64,000 nucleotides of DNA, from NCBI RefSeq assembly GCF_026340095.1, contig NZ_JAPEPO010000001.1, positions 1,798,001 through 1,862,000 of the forward strand, in the 5' to 3' direction. Position 1 is the stretch's first letter. Every line of letters starts with the position of its first letter. The stretch is from Streptomyces sp. NBC_01446 (GTDB lineage: Bacteria; Actinomycetota; Actinomycetes; Streptomycetales; Streptomycetaceae). The position numbers and the translations under genes were made by a program. The notes below the pieces were generated by a model that saw only the letters and a list, made by a program, of their open reading frames with translations, searched no databases and had not been told where the DNA came from. This document shows positions 1-9,314 of this stretch, one piece after another.

Positions 1-453
1 ACTGCTCACGATGTCGAATGTGTCCGTGCCCGCGGAGGCGAGCAGATCCGCCGTCATGCTCCTGCCACCACGGCCCCACCAGTGCGTGCGCACATGGTCG
101 AAGACGAGAACGTCCGGGTCGTCGGTGACGGTGAGCCTCTCGTCGATGGCTCGCAGCGCTCCGGGTGTATAGCTGTCGTCGCTGTCGAGGAAGAGCAGAT
201 AGTCGCCGGTCGCGTAGCCGACCCCCGCGTTGCGCGCACGGCCGAGGCCGACGTTCTCCGGCAGGTGGACCGCGGTGACCCTGGCGTCGAGCGCCGCGTA
301 CTCGTCGATGATGCTGCCGCAGTTGTCGGGTGAGCAGTCGTCGACCGCGATGACCTCGATGTCGGTGCAGGACTGCGTCAGGATCGAGTCGAGGCACTCG
401 CGCAAGTAGCCCTGAACCTTGTAGACGGGGACGATGACGCTGAAACGAGGCAC
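1..453 (-). CDS. GT2 glycosyltransferase N-terminus (partial, runs off the window)
   Basis: Only the first 151 codons lie in the window. They form a GT-A family 2 glycosyltransferase fold: PRFSVIVPVYKVQGYL at the start, the nucleotide-binding Asp pair in VDDCSPDN, and the metal-binding FLDSDDS. The protein starts like its two complete upstream neighbours, so it is very likely a third copy of the same GT2 plus glycerophosphotransferase architecture, though the C-terminal half is unseen. I take the GTG at 451-453 because GGAAG lies about five bases upstream; another in-frame GTG at 463-465 would add four residues. It lies about 50 bases after the upstream copy and is probably co-transcribed. 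The expected role is cytoplasmic surface-polymer synthesis (teichoic acid type); the sugar donor cannot be read. Confidence 0.85.
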   Translation of the reverse strand, partial: MPRFSVIVPVYKVQGYLRECLDSILTQSCTDIEVIAVDDCSPDNCGSIIDEYAALDARVTAVHLPENVGLGRARNAGVGYATGDYLLFLDSDDSYTPGALRAIDERLTVTDDPDVLVFDHVRTHWWGRGGRSMTADLLASAGTDTFDIVSS

Positions 454-504
454 GGGCTCTTCCACGGTCGTGACGGATGGGGGTGGGCGTGCGGTTCGGA
501 CGGG

Positions 505-2733
505 TCAGTGGTGCGGAACGCGGGCAGCAGCCGGGGCCGGAACGCGTTCGCCCAGCGGAACGATCGGCGGCAGGGCCTCGGCCGGCTCACCGAGCAGCAC
601 CCGGCGCACCACCCGCTCCGCGGCGAGCCCGTCGTCGAATTCGCAGAACCGCTCACGGAACGCACCACGCAGCCGGGCCGCGGCCTCGCCGTCGTACTCA
701 CCGCTGCGGAAGATCCGCGCCAGCTCGTCCTGGGTACGGGCCACCGGTCCCGGCGGCGCGGCGAGCAGGTCGAAGTAGACGCCCCGCGTCTCCCGGTAGA
801 CGTCCCAGTCGTCGGCGTACACGACGATCGGGCGGTCGAGGTTGGCGTAGTCGAACATGATCGACGAGTAGTCCGTGATCAGCGCGTCCGCGGCGAGGCA
901 CACCTCCTCGGGCGAACGGTGCTCCGTCACGTCGATCAACGCGCCGGAGCGCAGCATCCCTTCGAGACCCGCGGCCCCCTCGTAGGAGTGGTGGGCCCGC
1001 AGCAGCACCACGAACTGATCGCCGAGCGCCTCGCAGAACGCGGCGAGGTCCAGCTGGGGGAGGAAGTCCGTGCGGTAATCGCGGTGGGTCGGCGCGTACA
1101 GCACCGCGATCCGGTCCTCGGGGACGCCGAGGCGGCGCCGGATCGCGGCCACGTCCTCGGCCGTCGACCTGTAGAACGCGTCGTTGCGCGGATAGCCGAT
1201 GTCCAGACTCTCGTACTCGCCCGGGTAGGCCCGCTCCCAGACCTCGGTGGAGTGGCGGTTCGAGGAGAGGTTGAAGTCCCAGCGGTCGACGCGCTGCAGG
1301 AGCTTGCCGAGCGAGCCGGCGGCGGCGGCCGCCGCAGGGAACTCCACCTGGTCCACGCCCATGCGCTTGAGCGGGGTGCCGTGCTGGGTCTGCACGTGGA
1401 CGGTGCCGGGGCGCTTCCTGACCGACATCTCGAAGTTGACGTTGTTGAAGGTGTACTTGGCGGTGGCCATCACCTCCCAGTAGCGGGCGCTTCCGATCAC
1501 CACGCACTCCACGTCGTCCGGCATCTGTCCCGCGTGGTCCTTCGTCGCCAGAAAGACCGTCTTGACATGCGGGGCCAGACGCCGCGCCGCCGCGTGGACA
1601 GCGGCGGGGTTGCAGGTGTAGCCGCGGCCCCAGTACGAGGAGAAGACAGCGAGGTTCTCGTCGACCGGCCTTCTGAGGAAGGCCCCGTACGGGTTGCTGC
1701 TCCGCTTCCGCAGTCTCCTGAGGAGCCGTCGGACCAGCCGCGCCACGCTGCCCAGGCGGTGCTTTGTGCCGCGCAACGCGCGGAATGCCGTGTACGAGCG
1801 GGAAGCCAGCAACGCGTGTTGCAGCCCTACGCTGCCTCCTGACGGGCGGTGGCCCGCGGGGCGGTGCCGACGGTAGAGCCGGGCGGCCTGCCGGAAGAAC
1901 CGTCGCCGCAGCGCCGGGCTCGGCAGCTGCCCGGGGGACGCCGCGGTCTTGAGCACCCCGCACACCAACTGGTGGAAGACGCTGCCGAGCAGCGCCGTGT
2001 CCGGCTTGAGCTCCGCCGCCCGGCGCATCACCAGGTCGAACTGGTCGAGCAGATCCATGTGGTGGGGGCCGGGGATCGTGTTCCGGCTGCCTTGGCGGCG
2101 CAGCAGATGGCGGACGCAGATCCGGTCGAGCAGCGCGATCCTCTCGGCTCGCAGCGCGGCCAGTACGCTCCACACCATGTCGGTGAACATCCCTGGCACG
2201 AAGGCCAGTTCGTGCCGGGACACGAAGTCGCGCCGATAGGCCGCGCTCCATGCGGGCACCAGCACATCGGGCAACGCGGGGTGCTGCTCCACCGTGAAGG
2301 TCCCGGCCGGGGCGTCCTGCCACAGCCGCTCGAGGGTCGCCCCTCTGCCGCCGTCGAACCAGTGCACCCGCTCATGGTCGAAGAGCAGCAGATCGGGCTC
2401 TTCGGATTCGGTGAGCCGGGCGTCGAGGACTCCCAGAGCGTCGGCCACCAGCGTGTCGTCGCCGTCGAGGAAGAGCAGGAAATCGCCCTCGGCGCAGGCG
2501 ATTCCCGCATTGCGTGCGCCCGGCAGGCCGTCGCCCGGTGGCGAGTGCAGCACCTTGATCCGCGGATCCCGGGCCGCATGTGCGGCCACGATCGAGGCAC
2601 ACAGCCCTTCCGGGGCGGTGACGACGGCGATCAGCTCGAAGTCGGCGAAGGCCTGGCCGAGCACCGAATCAAGACAGTCGGGCAGCCGGCCCGGCACGTC
2701 GTGGGCAGGAACAACAACACTGAAGCGGGGCAA
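505..2733 (-). CDS. GT2 + CDP-glycerol glycerophosphotransferase fusion (TagF-like), paralogue 2
   Basis: This 742-aa fusion has a GT-A domain (about 1-220, FLDGDDTL at 88-95) followed by a basic linker and a CDP-glycerol:poly(glycerophosphate) glycerophosphotransferase domain (about 370-710). The second domain shows QTQHGTPLKRMG with the conserved His, NRHSTEVWERAYP, GYPRND, YAPTHRDYRT and ITDYSSIMFDYANLDRP. The family extends glycerol-phosphate or related polymers on the inner membrane face. The start is TTG at 2731-2733, set by GGAGG five bases upstream; an ATG close by is out of frame. Unusually, the GT2 nucleotide-binding Asp pair is absent: AVVTAPEG stands where both neighbours have V/I-DDCSPD, so the GT domain may be inactive. 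It follows the upstream paralogue by 22 bases, which suggests one operon. Confidence 0.9.
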   Translation of the reverse strand: MPRFSVVVPAHDVPGRLPDCLDSVLGQAFADFELIAVVTAPEGLCASIVAAHAARDPRIKVLHSPPGDGLPGARNAGIACAEGDFLLFLDGDDTLVADALGVLDARLTESEEPDLLLFDHERVHWFDGGRGATLERLWQDAPAGTFTVEQHPALPDVLVPAWSAAYRRDFVSRHELAFVPGMFTDMVWSVLAALRAERIALLDRICVRHLLRRQGSRNTIPGPHHMDLLDQFDLVMRRAAELKPDTALLGSVFHQLVCGVLKTAASPGQLPSPALRRRFFRQAARLYRRHRPAGHRPSGGSVGLQHALLASRSYTAFRALRGTKHRLGSVARLVRRLLRRLRKRSSNPYGAFLRRPVDENLAVFSSYWGRGYTCNPAAVHAAARRLAPHVKTVFLATKDHAGQMPDDVECVVIGSARYWEVMATAKYTFNNVNFEMSVRKRPGTVHVQTQHGTPLKRMGVDQVEFPAAAAAAGSLGKLLQRVDRWDFNLSSNRHSTEVWERAYPGEYESLDIGYPRNDAFYRSTAEDVAAIRRRLGVPEDRIAVLYAPTHRDYRTDFLPQLDLAAFCEALGDQFVVLLRAHHSYEGAAGLEGMLRSGALIDVTEHRSPEEVCLAADALITDYSSIMFDYANLDRPIVVYADDWDVYRETRGVYFDLLAAPPGPVARTQDELARIFRSGEYDGEAAARLRGAFRERFCEFDDGLAAERVVRRVLLGEPAEALPPIVPLGERVPAPAAARVPHH

Positions 2734-2755
2734 CGCATCCTCCTTCGGTGGGCGT

Positions 2756-5020
2756 TCAGGCGGCGCTGGTCGGCAGAGTCACGGTTGCCTCCGGCTCCTG
2801 CCGCGGACCGGATGCCGACGGGGCCGGCGCCGGGTTCCGCTCCTCCAACGGCACGACGGACGGCAGACCCGCTGTCTCCCCGAGGAGGACATGCCGCACG
2901 ACGCGCTCCGCGGCGCCTCCGTCGTCGTACGGGCAGAAGCGACTCCGGAACGCGGCGCGCCGCTGGGCGGAGCGCGGGCTGCGCCACTCGCCGGTCGCGA
3001 AGATGTCGATCAGCTCCTCCTCACGGGTGGCGACCGCGCCGGGCGGGAAGCTCCAGAGGTCGAAGTAGGTGCCGCGGGCCGCCTCGTAGGCCGCCCGGTC
3101 GTCGGCGTACACGACGATCGGGCGGTCCAGGTTGGCGTAGTCGAACATCAGTGAGGAGTAGTCCGTGACCAAGGCGTCGCTCGCCAGGCACAGGGATTCG
3201 ACGCAGGGGTGGTCCGAGACGTCGACCAGCCGGGACGAGCCCTTCTCCACGAGCGGAGTGCCGGACAGGTGGTGGGCGCGGGTGAGCACCGTGAAGCTGG
3301 GACCGAGTGAGCGCAGCATGCGCTCCAGATCGATCGCGGGGCGCTGGGTGCGGCGGTAGTCCCGGTGTGTGGGGGCGTACAGGATCGCGACGGAATCCCG
3401 TGGGATGCCCAGCGTCTCGCGCAGCCGGGCCACGTCCTTGCCGGTGGCGTGCTGGTAGATGTCGTTGCGCGGATAGCCGTACTCGAGCGTGGTGTACGCA
3501 GCGGGGTAGACCCGCTCCCAGACGAGCGTGGAATGCCGGTTCGCGGACAGGACGTAGTCCCACTTGTCGCAGTTGGCGAGCATGCGCCGGACGTCGGCGT
3601 CGCCGACGGCGGCTGGCCGGTCGAGCAGATCGAGGCCCATGTGCTTGAGCGGGGTGCCGTGCTGGGTCTGCAGGAACACCTGGCCTCGGGCTTTGACGAG
3701 TCTTCGGTCGAAGTTGACGTTGTTGACCAGGTATTTGGAGCGGGCCAGCGCCGTCCAGTACGCGGCCGAGCCGGGGGTGAGGCGACGGGTGGCCGGCGGG
3801 ATCGTGTGGTGGTGTGCGGGGCCGGCGATCCAGGCGGTGCGGATGCCGGGCGCCAGTTCGCGGACCTTCGCCTCGATCGCCGCCGGGTTGCAGCCGTAGC
3901 CGCGGCCCCAGTAGGCGGAGAACACCGCGTCGTTCTCGCGCAGCGGAAGGAGCCGTTGGATGCGGTAGTGGATCTGGAGCGCGGCCGCCCTGACGGCACC
4001 GTATGCGGCGACGGCGGCGCGGCGGACGTGTCGCTGGAGGGCTCGTGCGAAGTACAGGGCGAGGTAGCTGCGGTGCGCGCCCAGGCGTACCAGGGCGTGC
4101 CGGATTCTGGTGCGTGTGCGGGGAGTCGCGCCCGGGCTGCGGTAGCGGCGGCTGTAGGTGCGGGCCCGGCGCAGAAACTCGGCGCGGCTGCCGCGCGGCA
4201 GCCGGTCGCGCACGGTGAACACCGTGCTGAAGTGGTCGAGCATCCGGCGGAAGACGAAGGGCCGCCAGCGCGCCAGTTCCGGGTGTGCGTCCAGGTAGGC
4301 GAAGACCCGGTCGTACTGGTCGAAGATCTCGAAGTGCCTGCGCCCGGGAGAACAGGTGATCGCCCCTTGTCTGCGCTGCCGGTACCGCACGCAGACCCGG
4401 TCGAGCACCGCGATCGACTCCGCGGTCACCAGCACCGGATAGGTCCAGGAGACGTCCTCGTAGTAGCCGGGAGCGAAGGTGAAACCCGCACGCTCCAGGA
4501 ACTCACGGCTGTACGCCTTGTTCCAGACGACGTGCAGGACTCTCAACAGGCCTGGCCTGTCGTCCAGGGTGAAGGCCGCCGGGCCCTCCTCGGAGAGTTG
4601 GGCCGTGACCGCGTCGGGGGCCGTCCTCCCGGTGCAGTACGACCGTACGTAGTCGTAGACCAGGACGTCGGGGCCGTCCGCGTTCTTGAGCCGGTCCGAG
4701 ATCGCGTGCAGCGCGTCAGGGGCGAGGGAGTCGTCGCTGTCGAGGAAGATCACATAGTCGCCGGTGGCGCGTTCGAGCCCCGCGTTGCGGGCTCGGCCGA
4801 GACCCACGTTCTCCGTCAGATGGACGGCGCGCACGCGCGGATCCCAGGCCGCGAACTCGTCGATGATCGTTCCACTGCCGTCCGGAGAGCAGTCGTCGAT
4901 CGCGATCAGCTCAAGATCCGTAAAGGGCTGCTCCAGGACGGATTCAAGGCATTCATGCAGATATGCCTGCACCATGTACGCGGGGACAATCACACTGAAC
5001 CGTGGCAAAGGGCCATCCAT
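2756..5020 (-). CDS. GT2 + CDP-glycerol glycerophosphotransferase fusion (TagF-like), paralogue 1
   Basis: This 754-aa protein is the first and most complete member of the tandem array. The GT2 domain (about 1-230) has IDDCSPDG at 41-48 and FLDSDDSL at 92-99. The C-terminal glycerophosphotransferase domain (about 370-720) has QTQHGTPLKHMG, NRHSTLVWERVYP, GYPRND, YAPTHRDYRR and VTDYSSLMFDYANLDRP. Such bifunctional proteins make glycosylated wall teichoic acid or similar polymers in actinomycetes. The start is ATG at 5020; no strong ribosome binding site is visible, and an in-frame TTG four codons later is an alternative. The C-terminal 30 residues are Pro/Ala-rich and look unstructured. It is the promoter-proximal gene of the array. 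Confidence 0.92.
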   Translation of the reverse strand: MDGPLPRFSVIVPAYMVQAYLHECLESVLEQPFTDLELIAIDDCSPDGSGTIIDEFAAWDPRVRAVHLTENVGLGRARNAGLERATGDYVIFLDSDDSLAPDALHAISDRLKNADGPDVLVYDYVRSYCTGRTAPDAVTAQLSEEGPAAFTLDDRPGLLRVLHVVWNKAYSREFLERAGFTFAPGYYEDVSWTYPVLVTAESIAVLDRVCVRYRQRRQGAITCSPGRRHFEIFDQYDRVFAYLDAHPELARWRPFVFRRMLDHFSTVFTVRDRLPRGSRAEFLRRARTYSRRYRSPGATPRTRTRIRHALVRLGAHRSYLALYFARALQRHVRRAAVAAYGAVRAAALQIHYRIQRLLPLRENDAVFSAYWGRGYGCNPAAIEAKVRELAPGIRTAWIAGPAHHHTIPPATRRLTPGSAAYWTALARSKYLVNNVNFDRRLVKARGQVFLQTQHGTPLKHMGLDLLDRPAAVGDADVRRMLANCDKWDYVLSANRHSTLVWERVYPAAYTTLEYGYPRNDIYQHATGKDVARLRETLGIPRDSVAILYAPTHRDYRRTQRPAIDLERMLRSLGPSFTVLTRAHHLSGTPLVEKGSSRLVDVSDHPCVESLCLASDALVTDYSSLMFDYANLDRPIVVYADDRAAYEAARGTYFDLWSFPPGAVATREEELIDIFATGEWRSPRSAQRRAAFRSRFCPYDDGGAAERVVRHVLLGETAGLPSVVPLEERNPAPAPSASGPRQEPEATVTLPTSAA

Positions 5021-5135
5021 GGGTCGTCAGCGGCATATTGCCCGAAAACGACCCATAGCGTCCGAAGTTACGCCAGATATGGCATACGGGGGACCCTGGG
5101 TGATCAGGGGTCCCCCGTCAACGCCTGCGTCCCCT

Positions 5136-6347
5136 TCACCCTTGGCGGGCAATCGTCCTGCCCGCCGCCTCCACCAGGTCGGCCGCGCGGGCCGTGCCAC
5201 CCTCGCCCGCCACGTCCGCGCGGATCTCCTGGAGGCGGCGCGCCACTTCGGGGTCGGACGCCACGGCGAGTACGGCCTCCCGGAGAGTCCCGGCCGTGGC
5301 CTCCTCCATCGGTACGTGGCGTGCGACGCCGAGCCCCTGGAGCATGTCGGCATTGCCGAACTGGTCGACGGCCTGCGGGACCGCGACCATCGGCGTCGCG
5401 GTGGCGAGGCCCTCCTGACTGCCGCCCGCGCCCGCGTGCGTGATGAAAGCATCGGCCTGCCTGAGGATCGCCAGCTGCGGCACCCAGTGGTGCACCTCGA
5501 CGTTCGCGGGGATCTCGCCGAGCTCCTCCTCGTCGACGAACTTGCCGATCTGGAGCACCACATGCCAGCCGGGCAGGTCTCCGAAGGCCACGACGCAGGC
5601 GCGGTAGAAGGCGGGCTGCTTGGTGAAGGACGAACCGAGCGAGACGAGGAGGACTTTCTCCGCACCGGCCGGGCGCTGCCACTCGCCCTGCGCCGCCCGC
5701 TCGCCCTGGCAGGCGCCGACGAAGGTGTAGCGGCTCTCGTCGACCCGGTCGGCGTTCGGCTGGAGCGCCTTGGGGATGAGGACGAGGCAGCGGTCGGGGC
5801 GACCCATGAAGTCCTCGACGGAACGGTCGATCCCGTTCGACCGGATCCAGTGCTCGAAGTTCTCGTAGAACGCCTTGCCGCGCGGCGTCTGCTTCAGCGG
5901 CTCGAACATCGGCTTGCCGACCTCTTCGTCGTAGCCCTCCCAGGCCACGAGGTTCGGTGAGAACTGCACGATCGGGACGTTCCAGCGGTGGGCCAGGACG
6001 CGGGCGGGGTAGGCGGTGATGTCGTAGAGGACGAGGTCCGGCTCGTCGTCCTCGTAGAGGTCGATGAGCTGCGGCAGCGCCTGGATCGCGTCGGTGAGGA
6101 AGGGTTCGAGGTGGTCGATCAGCTCCGTGCCCCACGCGTCCGGGTCGTCGTCGGTGGGCAGCGTCGAGTGCCAGATCTTCGGCTCGGCCCCGGTCTCGGC
6201 GACCTTCTCGGCGAACTGCGGCGGGATCGCGTACGTCACGCGATACCCACGGGCGACGAGCTCCCTGATCACCTCGATGCTCGGGTTCACGTGCCCGTGG
6301 GCTGCGATGGAGAACATGGCGATATGGGCGTTCCTGGGGGCGGTCAT
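5136..6347 (-). CDS. Macrolide-type (OleD/MGT family) UDP-glycosyltransferase
   Basis: This 403-aa GT1 (GT-B fold) enzyme is close to OleD/MgtA of Streptomyces, which inactivate macrolides and other phenolic or hydroxylated compounds by transfer from UDP-glucose. [13 protein letters not shown] (11-23) carries the catalytic His. The C-terminal donor site includes [30 protein letters not shown] and [19 protein letters not shown]. The length equals that of the family. The ATG at 6347 fits the family start; the frame stays open further upstream but only through the neighbouring gene. A promoter with a perfect 14-bp palindrome at +1 lies just upstream (6366-6412), so it may be induced separately from the catabolic operon before it. 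A self-protection or detoxification role is inferred. Confidence 0.93.
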   Translation of the reverse strand: MTAPRNAHIAMFSIAAHGHVNPSIEVIRELVARGYRVTYAIPPQFAEKVAETGAEPKIWHSTLPTDDDPDAWGTELIDHLEPFLTDAIQALPQLIDLYEDDEPDLVLYDITAYPARVLAHRWNVPIVQFSPNLVAWEGYDEEVGKPMFEPLKQTPRGKAFYENFEHWIRSNGIDRSVEDFMGRPDRCLVLIPKALQPNADRVDESRYTFVGACQGERAAQGEWQRPAGAEKVLLVSLGSSFTKQPAFYRACVVAFGDLPGWHVVLQIGKFVDEEELGEIPANVEVHHWVPQLAILRQADAFITHAGAGGSQEGLATATPMVAVPQAVDQFGNADMLQGLGVARHVPMEEATAGTLREAVLAVASDPEVARRLQEIRADVAGEGGTARAADLVEAAGRTIARQG

Positions 6348-6365
6348 GACGCCACCGTAAGTGAG

Positions 6366-6412
6366 ACGAGACGTCTCGTACAACTTATATTCGGCCGCCG
6401 CTACGCGTAGAA
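6366..6412 (-). promoter_or_regulatory. Candidate promoter with 14-bp palindromic operator for the OleD-type gene
   Basis: Read on the minus strand, TTCTAC (6407-6412) and TATAAG (6384-6389) are separated by 17 bases. The predicted start near 6377 falls inside a perfect palindrome, ACGAGACGTCTCGT (6366-6379), about 20 bases before the ATG. The -35 lies in the 3' end of the MaoC gene. A palindrome over +1 is what a repressor operator (for example TetR-like) would look like. No TetR gene is in the window, so the binder is unknown. Confidence 0.5.
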
Positions 6413-6856
6413 CCGCGAGACGCTCTGCAGGACGCAGGCAGGCTTGGCCGCTCCCTCGATCTCGACGGTGCCGTCGACCGTGATCTGCACGCCGCCCGGC
6501 ACGTCCTCGACTCCGGCGAGGCGCGCGGCCAGGCGGATGCGGGAGCCCGCCGGCACGGGGGCGGGGAAACGGACCTTGTTCAGGCCGTAGTTGACCTTGG
6601 TGGTGACGCCTTCCACGTCGAGGAGCTCGGTGAACATCGGGATGAAGAGGGAGAGCGTGAGATAGCCGTGCGCGATGGGCGCGCCGAAGGGGCCTTCCTT
6701 GGCACGCTCGGGGTCGGTATGGATCCACTGGTGGTCGCCGGTGGCGTCGGCGAACGTGCCGATCCGCTCCTGGGTGACATCGATCCACTCGCTGGTGCCG
6801 AGGTCGCTGCCGGCGAGCTTCTTCAGTTCGGCCAGGCCGTTGACGGTGATGCCCAT
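6401..6856 (-). CDS. MaoC-like (R)-specific enoyl-CoA hydratase
   Basis: This 151-aa hot-dog-fold protein is the normal size for single-domain MaoC hydratases. The catalytic segment is [15 protein letters not shown], followed by [14 protein letters not shown], giving the Asp/His pair that hydrates trans-2-enoyl-CoA. The ATG at 6856 has AAGGAG about eight bases upstream; the longer frame starting further upstream lacks a site. It is the last gene of a leftward set (SDR, amidohydrolase, acyl-CoA synthetase, hydratase), which suggests CoA-dependent breakdown of an organic acid. Its 3' end holds the promoter of the next gene. The substrate is unknown. Confidence 0.9.
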   Translation of the reverse strand: MGITVNGLAELKKLAGSDLGTSEWIDVTQERIGTFADATGDHQWIHTDPERAKEGPFGAPIAHGYLTLSLFIPMFTELLDVEGVTTKVNYGLNKVRFPAPVPAGSRIRLAARLAGVEDVPGGVQITVDGTVEIEGAAKPACVLQSVSRFYA

Positions 6857-6927
6857 GAGGGGGCTCCTTCGATGCGTGCTGATGCGGGTGCGATGTGGGG
6901 CAGAGACAGGGACAGGGCGTTCAGGGG

Positions 6928-8415
6928 TCATGAAGTGCCGTGCAGGCGGCGGATGTCGGCCTTGACGAGCTTCCCCGACGCGGTGCGGGGCAGGGCGTCC
7001 ACGACGACGGCCGACTTGGGGATCTTGTAGGGGGCCAGGCGGCCGGACAGCGACCCGAGGACCTCGTGCGGGTCGGGCGCGCTGCCTTCGCGGGCGACGA
7101 GGACCGCCCTGCCGACCTCACCCCACTTCTCGTCGGGTACGCCGATGACCGCGCACTCCGCGATGTCCGCGTGGGCGAGCAAGGCGTCCTCGACCTCCGC
7201 GGGGTAGATGTTCTCGCCGCCCGAAATGATCATGTCTTTGAAGCGGTCGACGATGGTGACATAGCCGTCCGCGTCGATCCGGGCGGCGTCCCCCGTCCGG
7301 AACCACCCGTCGGCGAACGCGGCGGCACTCTCGCCGGGCAGGCCCCAGTAGCCGCGCATGACATGCGGCCCGCGCACCAGGACCTCACCCGTCTCGCCCG
7401 GCTCCACCGGCGCGAGATCGGGGCGCGCCACGCGTACGTCGCTGAAGAAGTGCGGCACGCCCGCCGTGCCCGCCTTGCTGACGGCGTGCTCGGCGTCGAG
7501 GAAGAGGGTGCCGGGCGCCGCCTCGGTCATCCCGTAGCCCTGCAGGAAGGTGAGGCCGCGGTCCTGGTAGGCCGCGATGAGCGGGGTCGGGACGGGCGAG
7601 CCGCCGCAGCTGAGCATCCGCAGCGACGACAGGTCGGCGTCCGGCCAGTTCGGTTGCCGTGTGAGCTGGTCGAACATCGTCGGGACGCCGAACATGAAGG
7701 TGACCCGGTGGCGCTCGACGAGTTCCAGGGTCGCCGCCGCGTCGAACGATCCCACCAGGACACAGCTGCCGCCCTTGAGCAGAACGGGCAGGGTGAGCAT
7801 GTTCAGGCCGGCGGTATGGAAGAGCGGCGCCGCCACGAGCGCGATCTCGTCGGCGATCAGGTCCTGGTCGACCAGGACGTTGACGGCGTTCCAGGTGAGG
7901 TTCCCGTGCGTGAGCATGGCGCCTTTGGGGCGGCCCGTCGTCCCGGAGGTGTACATGATGATGCCTACGTCGTCGGGGCCGACCTGCTCGTCGATCGGGA
8001 GGACCGGGGCGGCGGCCAGCAGGCCCTCGTAGGCCGGCCCGTCCGCCTCGACAGCGGTACGGACGCCCGGCAGGTCACCGCCCCTCGCGGCGGCGTGCAG
8101 CAGCACCGTGGCTCCGGAGTCCCGTATCTGGAAGGCGAGTTCGGGGTCGGCGAGCCGGGTGTTGAGCGGCACGAAGAGCGCACCGAGGAGCCCGGTGGCG
8201 AACAGTGCTTCCAGGAACGAGGGGTGGTTGGGGCCGAGATAGGCGACCCGGTCACCGCGCCGGACGCCGAGCGCCCGCAGGGCGTGGGCGAGCCGGGTGG
8301 TGCGCTCGTGCAGTGCGGCGTAGGTGACGGTGGTGGTGCCGTGGATCAGTGCGGTGCGGTGCGGGGTCTTGCGGGCCCGGCGTGCGGGCCACGACCCCAG
8401 TCCCTCATTGCGCAT
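6928..8415 (-). CDS. AMP-dependent acyl-CoA synthetase / ligase
   Basis: This 495-aa ANL-superfamily ligase activates a carboxylic acid to its adenylate and then to the CoA thioester. Core motifs are in order: YTSGTTGRPKG at 155-165, GYGMTEAAP, the WFRTGDAARIDADGY hinge region with IVDRFKDMIISGGENIYPAEVE split over A7-A8, and PRTASGKLVK with the adenylation Lys near the C-terminus. The ATG at 8415 lies 11 bases after the stop of the upstream amidohydrolase, with AAAGG upstream. It is the likely entry step of the operon, supplying CoA esters to the MaoC hydratase and the SDR. Chain length or an aromatic substrate cannot be inferred. Confidence 0.94.
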   Translation of the reverse strand: MRNEGLGSWPARRARKTPHRTALIHGTTTVTYAALHERTTRLAHALRALGVRRGDRVAYLGPNHPSFLEALFATGLLGALFVPLNTRLADPELAFQIRDSGATVLLHAAARGGDLPGVRTAVEADGPAYEGLLAAAPVLPIDEQVGPDDVGIIMYTSGTTGRPKGAMLTHGNLTWNAVNVLVDQDLIADEIALVAAPLFHTAGLNMLTLPVLLKGGSCVLVGSFDAAATLELVERHRVTFMFGVPTMFDQLTRQPNWPDADLSSLRMLSCGGSPVPTPLIAAYQDRGLTFLQGYGMTEAAPGTLFLDAEHAVSKAGTAGVPHFFSDVRVARPDLAPVEPGETGEVLVRGPHVMRGYWGLPGESAAAFADGWFRTGDAARIDADGYVTIVDRFKDMIISGGENIYPAEVEDALLAHADIAECAVIGVPDEKWGEVGRAVLVAREGSAPDPHEVLGSLSGRLAPYKIPKSAVVVDALPRTASGKLVKADIRRLHGTS

Positions 8416-8426
8416 CAAATGGCCTT

Positions 8427-9314
8427 TCAGGAACCGGCATCGGCGAGTCCGAGCAGCCGGGCGGCGTTCTCCTTGAGGATCTTCGGCCTGACCTCGTCCT
8501 TGATCGGGAGCTTCGCGAAGTCGGCGAGCCAGCGGTCGGGGGTGAGGACCGGGTAGTCCGAGCCGAACAGCACCTTGTCCTTCAGCAGGGTGTTGGCGTA
8601 CTGGACGAGCTGCTGCGGGAAGTACTTCGGCGACCACCCGGAGAGGTCGATGTGCACCCCGGGCTTGTGCGTGGCGACGGCGAGGGCCTCGTCCTGCCAG
8701 GGGAACGACGGGTGCGCGAGGATGATCTTCAGATGGGGGAAGTCGGCGGCGACGTCGTCCACGTGCATCGGGTTGGAGTACTTCAGGCGGATGCCGCCAC
8801 CGCCCGGCACGCCCGCGCCGATGCCGGTCTGGCCGGTGTGGAAGAGAGCGACGGCGCCGGTCTCCTCGATCACCTCGTAAAGGCCGTACGCCATACGGTC
8901 GTTGGGGAAGAAGCCCTGGATGCTGGGGTGGAACTTGAAGCCGCGCACCCCGTACTCCTCGACCAGGCGCCGGGCCTGCCGGATCCCGGCGCGGCCCCGG
9001 AAGGGGTCGATGCTCGCGAACGGGATCAGCACGTCGGGGTTGGCGTACGCGGCCTCGGCGACCTCCTCGTTGGGGACGGGCTCGGTGCCGGTGGCCGACT
9101 CGGCGTCGACGGTGAAGACGACGGCGGCCATCCGCCGCTCGCGGTAGTAGGCGGCGGTCTCCTCGAGGGTGGGCTTCCGGTTCCCCTCGACCTTGAAGTA
9201 GGTGCTGGACGCGGCGTGCAGCTCGTCGTCCAGCGAGGACCGTCCCTTGGACGACACCTCGGCGTGCGTGTGGACGTCGATCGCGGTGAGTCGCGCCACG
9301 TCGATGCCGCTCAT
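8427..9314 (-). CDS. Amidohydrolase family 2 (ACMSD-like TIM barrel) protein
   Basis: This 295-aa metal-dependent hydrolase or decarboxylase of the amidohydrolase-2 group has the N-terminal metal motif in AIDVHTHAE, then GFKFHPSIQGFFPND, LFHTGQTG, ILAHPSFPW and the late Asp in LFGSDYPVL. Relatives include ACMSD-type and resorcylate-type decarboxylases and lactone hydrolases. The ATG at 9314 overlaps the stop of the upstream SDR in an ATGA arrangement, indicating translational coupling. In this operon a decarboxylation or ring/lactone-opening step is plausible, but the substrate is not deducible. Confidence 0.9.
   Translation of the reverse strand: MSGIDVARLTAIDVHTHAEVSSKGRSSLDDELHAASSTYFKVEGNRKPTLEETAAYYRERRMAAVVFTVDAESATGTEPVPNEEVAEAAYANPDVLIPFASIDPFRGRAGIRQARRLVEEYGVRGFKFHPSIQGFFPNDRMAYGLYEVIEETGAVALFHTGQTGIGAGVPGGGGIRLKYSNPMHVDDVAADFPHLKIILAHPSFPWQDEALAVATHKPGVHIDLSGWSPKYFPQQLVQYANTLLKDKVLFGSDYPVLTPDRWLADFAKLPIKDEVRPKILKENAARLLGLADAGS

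Noticed and set aside
508..1842. Long plus-strand open frames opposite the glycerophosphotransferase genes
   Set aside because: They mirror real minus-strand genes in high-GC DNA and have no domains or ribosome binding sites.
5136..6788. Fusion of the MaoC region to the OleD-type glycosyltransferase
   Set aside because: The upstream part is an out-of-frame reading of the MaoC gene; family length and start match ATG 6347.
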